The notes under the pieces: model-generated | What the model saw: only the letters and a program-made list of their open reading frames with translations | What the model was told of the DNA's origin: nothing | The model's database searches: none | Assembly (NCBI GenBank): GCA_002425935.1 | Contig: DINE01000030.1 | Coordinates: 24,050 to 47,094, forward strand | Length of the DNA: 23,045 bases | From: Bacteroidales bacterium UBA5548 | Lineage (GTDB): Bacteria > Bacteroidota > Bacteroidia > Bacteroidales > UBA932 | Reading direction: 5' to 3' | Shown: positions 21,723 through 23,045 of the stretch, piece after piece | Position numbering within the stretch: position 1 is the stretch's first letter | How the letters are laid out: each line of letters starts with the position of its first letter | Position numbers and translations under genes: made by a program

Positions 21723-22889
21723 TTACTCCAGAATCACTACTCTGTTAAGAACAGGTTTGTCAAACGGCTCGTTCTCGTCACCTTTGGCAATCACTTCAAG
21801 TTGTGAAGGGTTTACTCCAAACTTGTTTACCAATGCATTGTAAACGCTGTTTGCACGATCTTGACTCAGCTTCATGTTAATCCTCTTGTTACCTGTTGCT
21901 TTGTCAGCAGAACCCAGAATCTTGTAAGTTTTACCCGATTTCTTCACAACCTCGGCAAAATTGCCCAGATTTATGAGATCCATATCGGTAAGTCTTGACT
22001 GATTAATAGGGAAGAATATTGCTATAGGTGAGGCAATATACTCAACCGATTTTACAACTTCTGGTTTTTTGTTCTTTTCAGCTGCAAGATCTGAGGCGAG
22101 TTTTCCTGCTTTTGCATCAGCATCGGCAATTCTCTTTTCAAGATCAGCAATCTTAGAGTTGTATGGAGTGTAGTCACATGGAACAGGCTCTACGTATCTG
22201 TCAAATCCTCTCTTCTTGAAATTGTATGTAAAACCAATTGTGGCCGCTACAAGCTCCTCTATACCCTGACCAATTTCGTACCCATCGAATCTGTCGTTAA
22301 CAAGGAGTGCTTTAAGCTCTACATTAAAGTCAACTGCAGGTGAAAGACGAATCTTGTTCAATAATCCCACTGTTGCAGATGCCTCCTTGTAAACAGGATA
22401 GATATCTTTTTTATGAGATCTTGCATAACCTACTCCAAGGAATGGAATGAACTCAAGCGTGCGATCTTGTCTGTAACCTCCGATAGTGTTAGAGATATTC
22501 CACATAAGATCACCGTGAAGATTAAAGAAGTTAAATTTCTCCTCGAAGCATCCCGGGCAGTCATCAGATGGTCCCTCGATGAATTTTGCTGTTGGATCAG
22601 TTGAGAGACCTCTCATGGTAAAACCACCAAACTGGGCTCTAACTCCAATAGCAGGTGTAATCCATTTTCCAAGTGAGAAATCTATCGCAGGTGTAATTCT
22701 GTTTTTAAAAGATGCTTGTGTATCGTGCTCTCCGTACATCCACTGAATACCACCGCCGGCTGAAATAAACCAGTTATCGAAGAACTTGTTGGTCAGAAAC
22801 GGGCCGTATTTGCTGCCCTCTGTCTGATTCTGTGCAAATGACACAGCTGTAATCAGCAAAAGTGTCAGTGTAAGTAATTTCCTTTTCAT
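21723..22889 (-). CDS. OmpA-family outer-membrane protein
   Basis: A 388-residue precursor with a signal peptide (1-20, VSFAQ), an N-terminal beta-barrel-like part (about 22-235, alternating aromatic strands such as WFISAGGGIQWMYGEH), a short Ala/Lys/Asp coiled-coil-like linker (about 243-275) and a C-terminal OmpA peptidoglycan-binding domain (about 284-388; LSQDRANSVYNALVNKFGVNP, LNRVVILE). Such proteins tie the outer membrane to peptidoglycan and are usually abundant in Bacteroidota. A CFEEKF segment with a CPGC motif lies in the barrel part, probably in a loop. The gene stands alone with its own -7 box and a strong terminator. Confidence 0.93.
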   Translation of the reverse strand: MKRKLLTLTLLLITAVSFAQNQTEGSKYGPFLTNKFFDNWFISAGGGIQWMYGEHDTQASFKNRITPAIDFSLGKWITPAIGVRAQFGGFTMRGLSTDPTAKFIEGPSDDCPGCFEEKFNFFNLHGDLMWNISNTIGGYRQDRTLEFIPFLGVGYARSHKKDIYPVYKEASATVGLLNKIRLSPAVDFNVELKALLVNDRFDGYEIGQGIEELVAATIGFTYNFKKRGFDRYVEPVPCDYTPYNSKIADLEKRIADADAKAGKLASDLAAEKNKKPEVVKSVEYIASPIAIFFPINQSRLTDMDLINLGNFAEVVKKSGKTYKILGSADKATGNKRINMKLSQDRANSVYNALVNKFGVNPSQLEVIAKGDENEPFDKPVLNRVVILE

Positions 22890-22919
22890 GCTCTGATTAG
22901 TTTTATGGTAGATTTAGTC

Positions 22920-22953
22920 CAAATATAACAATAAAGATTAGTTGTTGTTCAAT
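22920..22953 (-). promoter_or_regulatory. Predicted promoter of the OmpA gene
   Basis: On the minus strand ATTG (22950-22953) and TATATTTG (22920-22927) are 22 bases apart; the -7 box is perfect and the -33 box has one mismatch. The start codon lies 30 bases after the -7 box. A 14-base perfect palindrome (TTCAATATATTGAA, 22948-22961) covers the -33 box. Confidence 0.5.
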
Positions 22954-22983
22954 ATATTGAATAAATTTTTACTCGGTCGTGTA

Positions 22984-23009
22984 AAAAAAGCTGCCCTAAG
23001 ACAGCTTTA
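22984..23009 (-). terminator. Terminator of a gene beyond the right edge
   Basis: AAAGCTG (22987-22993) pairs with CAGCTTT (23002-23008) around 8 bases. On the minus strand it is followed by seven T. It should end a minus-strand gene lying mostly outside the window; a TAA at 23037-23039 (minus strand) could be its stop codon, but too little sequence is present to tell. Confidence 0.7.
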
Positions 23010-23045
23010 ATTTTGATACCAAATCTTTGAAAATTGTTACTCTTC

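Noticed and set aside
1..23045. tRNA, rRNA, CRISPR arrays, phage genes or restriction and defence systems
   Set aside because: No cloverleaf, rRNA core, regularly spaced repeat array or recognisable defence protein was found on either strand.

Overview
The window comes from a member of the Bacteroidota, most likely the order Bacteroidales. Three things support this: the protein sequences (PNPase, S15, GuaB, an OstA-like protein, an M56 peptidase carrying TonB-plug-like modules, an OmpA protein); the near absence of Shine-Dalgarno sequences; and repeated matches to the Bacteroides primary-sigma promoter (-7 TAnnTTTG with a -33 TTTG-like element) just upstream of start codons. I cannot name the genus. 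All genes are chromosomal housekeeping or envelope genes. There is no tRNA, rRNA, CRISPR array, prophage or intact insertion sequence.

Layout. 1-2859: rpsO then pnp on the minus strand, each followed by a hairpin terminator, with a structured leader between them. 3016-4966: moeA and a YgjP-type metalloprotein on the plus strand, divergent from rpsO through overlapping promoters. 5044-9269: a minus-strand operon of a GHL10 glycoside hydrolase, an NlpC/P60 lipoprotein peptidase, a Tat-signalled dipeptide epimerase and a small unknown protein. This looks like a set for taking apart peptidoglycan outside the cytoplasm. 9339-10736: a YhcH-type sugar protein and a YhcC-type radical SAM protein (plus). 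10787-16816: guaB, a SurA-like lipoprotein, a SurA-like parvulin chaperone and an OstA/LptA-like protein (plus), touching or overlapping; the last three point to outer-membrane and LPS assembly. 17066-18346: glyA (minus), convergent with that operon. 18422-20427: a BlaI-type repressor and an M56 (BlaR1/MecR1-like) membrane protease (minus). 20643-21614: an SPFH/band-7 membrane protein (minus). 21723-22889: an OmpA-family outer-membrane protein (minus) with a strong terminator.

The most interesting non-coding features are two. A 144-bp concentric palindromic element at 16814-16957 looks like a miniature inverted-repeat transposable element inserted at the stop codon of the OstA-like gene, between the gene and its terminator. 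An operator array at 20542-20600 has TAGTT-N4-AACTA sites repeating every 21 bp over the predicted promoter of the blaI-like gene. The M56 partner ends in two tandem TonB-plug-like modules instead of a penicillin-binding sensor, so its signal is unlikely to be a beta-lactam.
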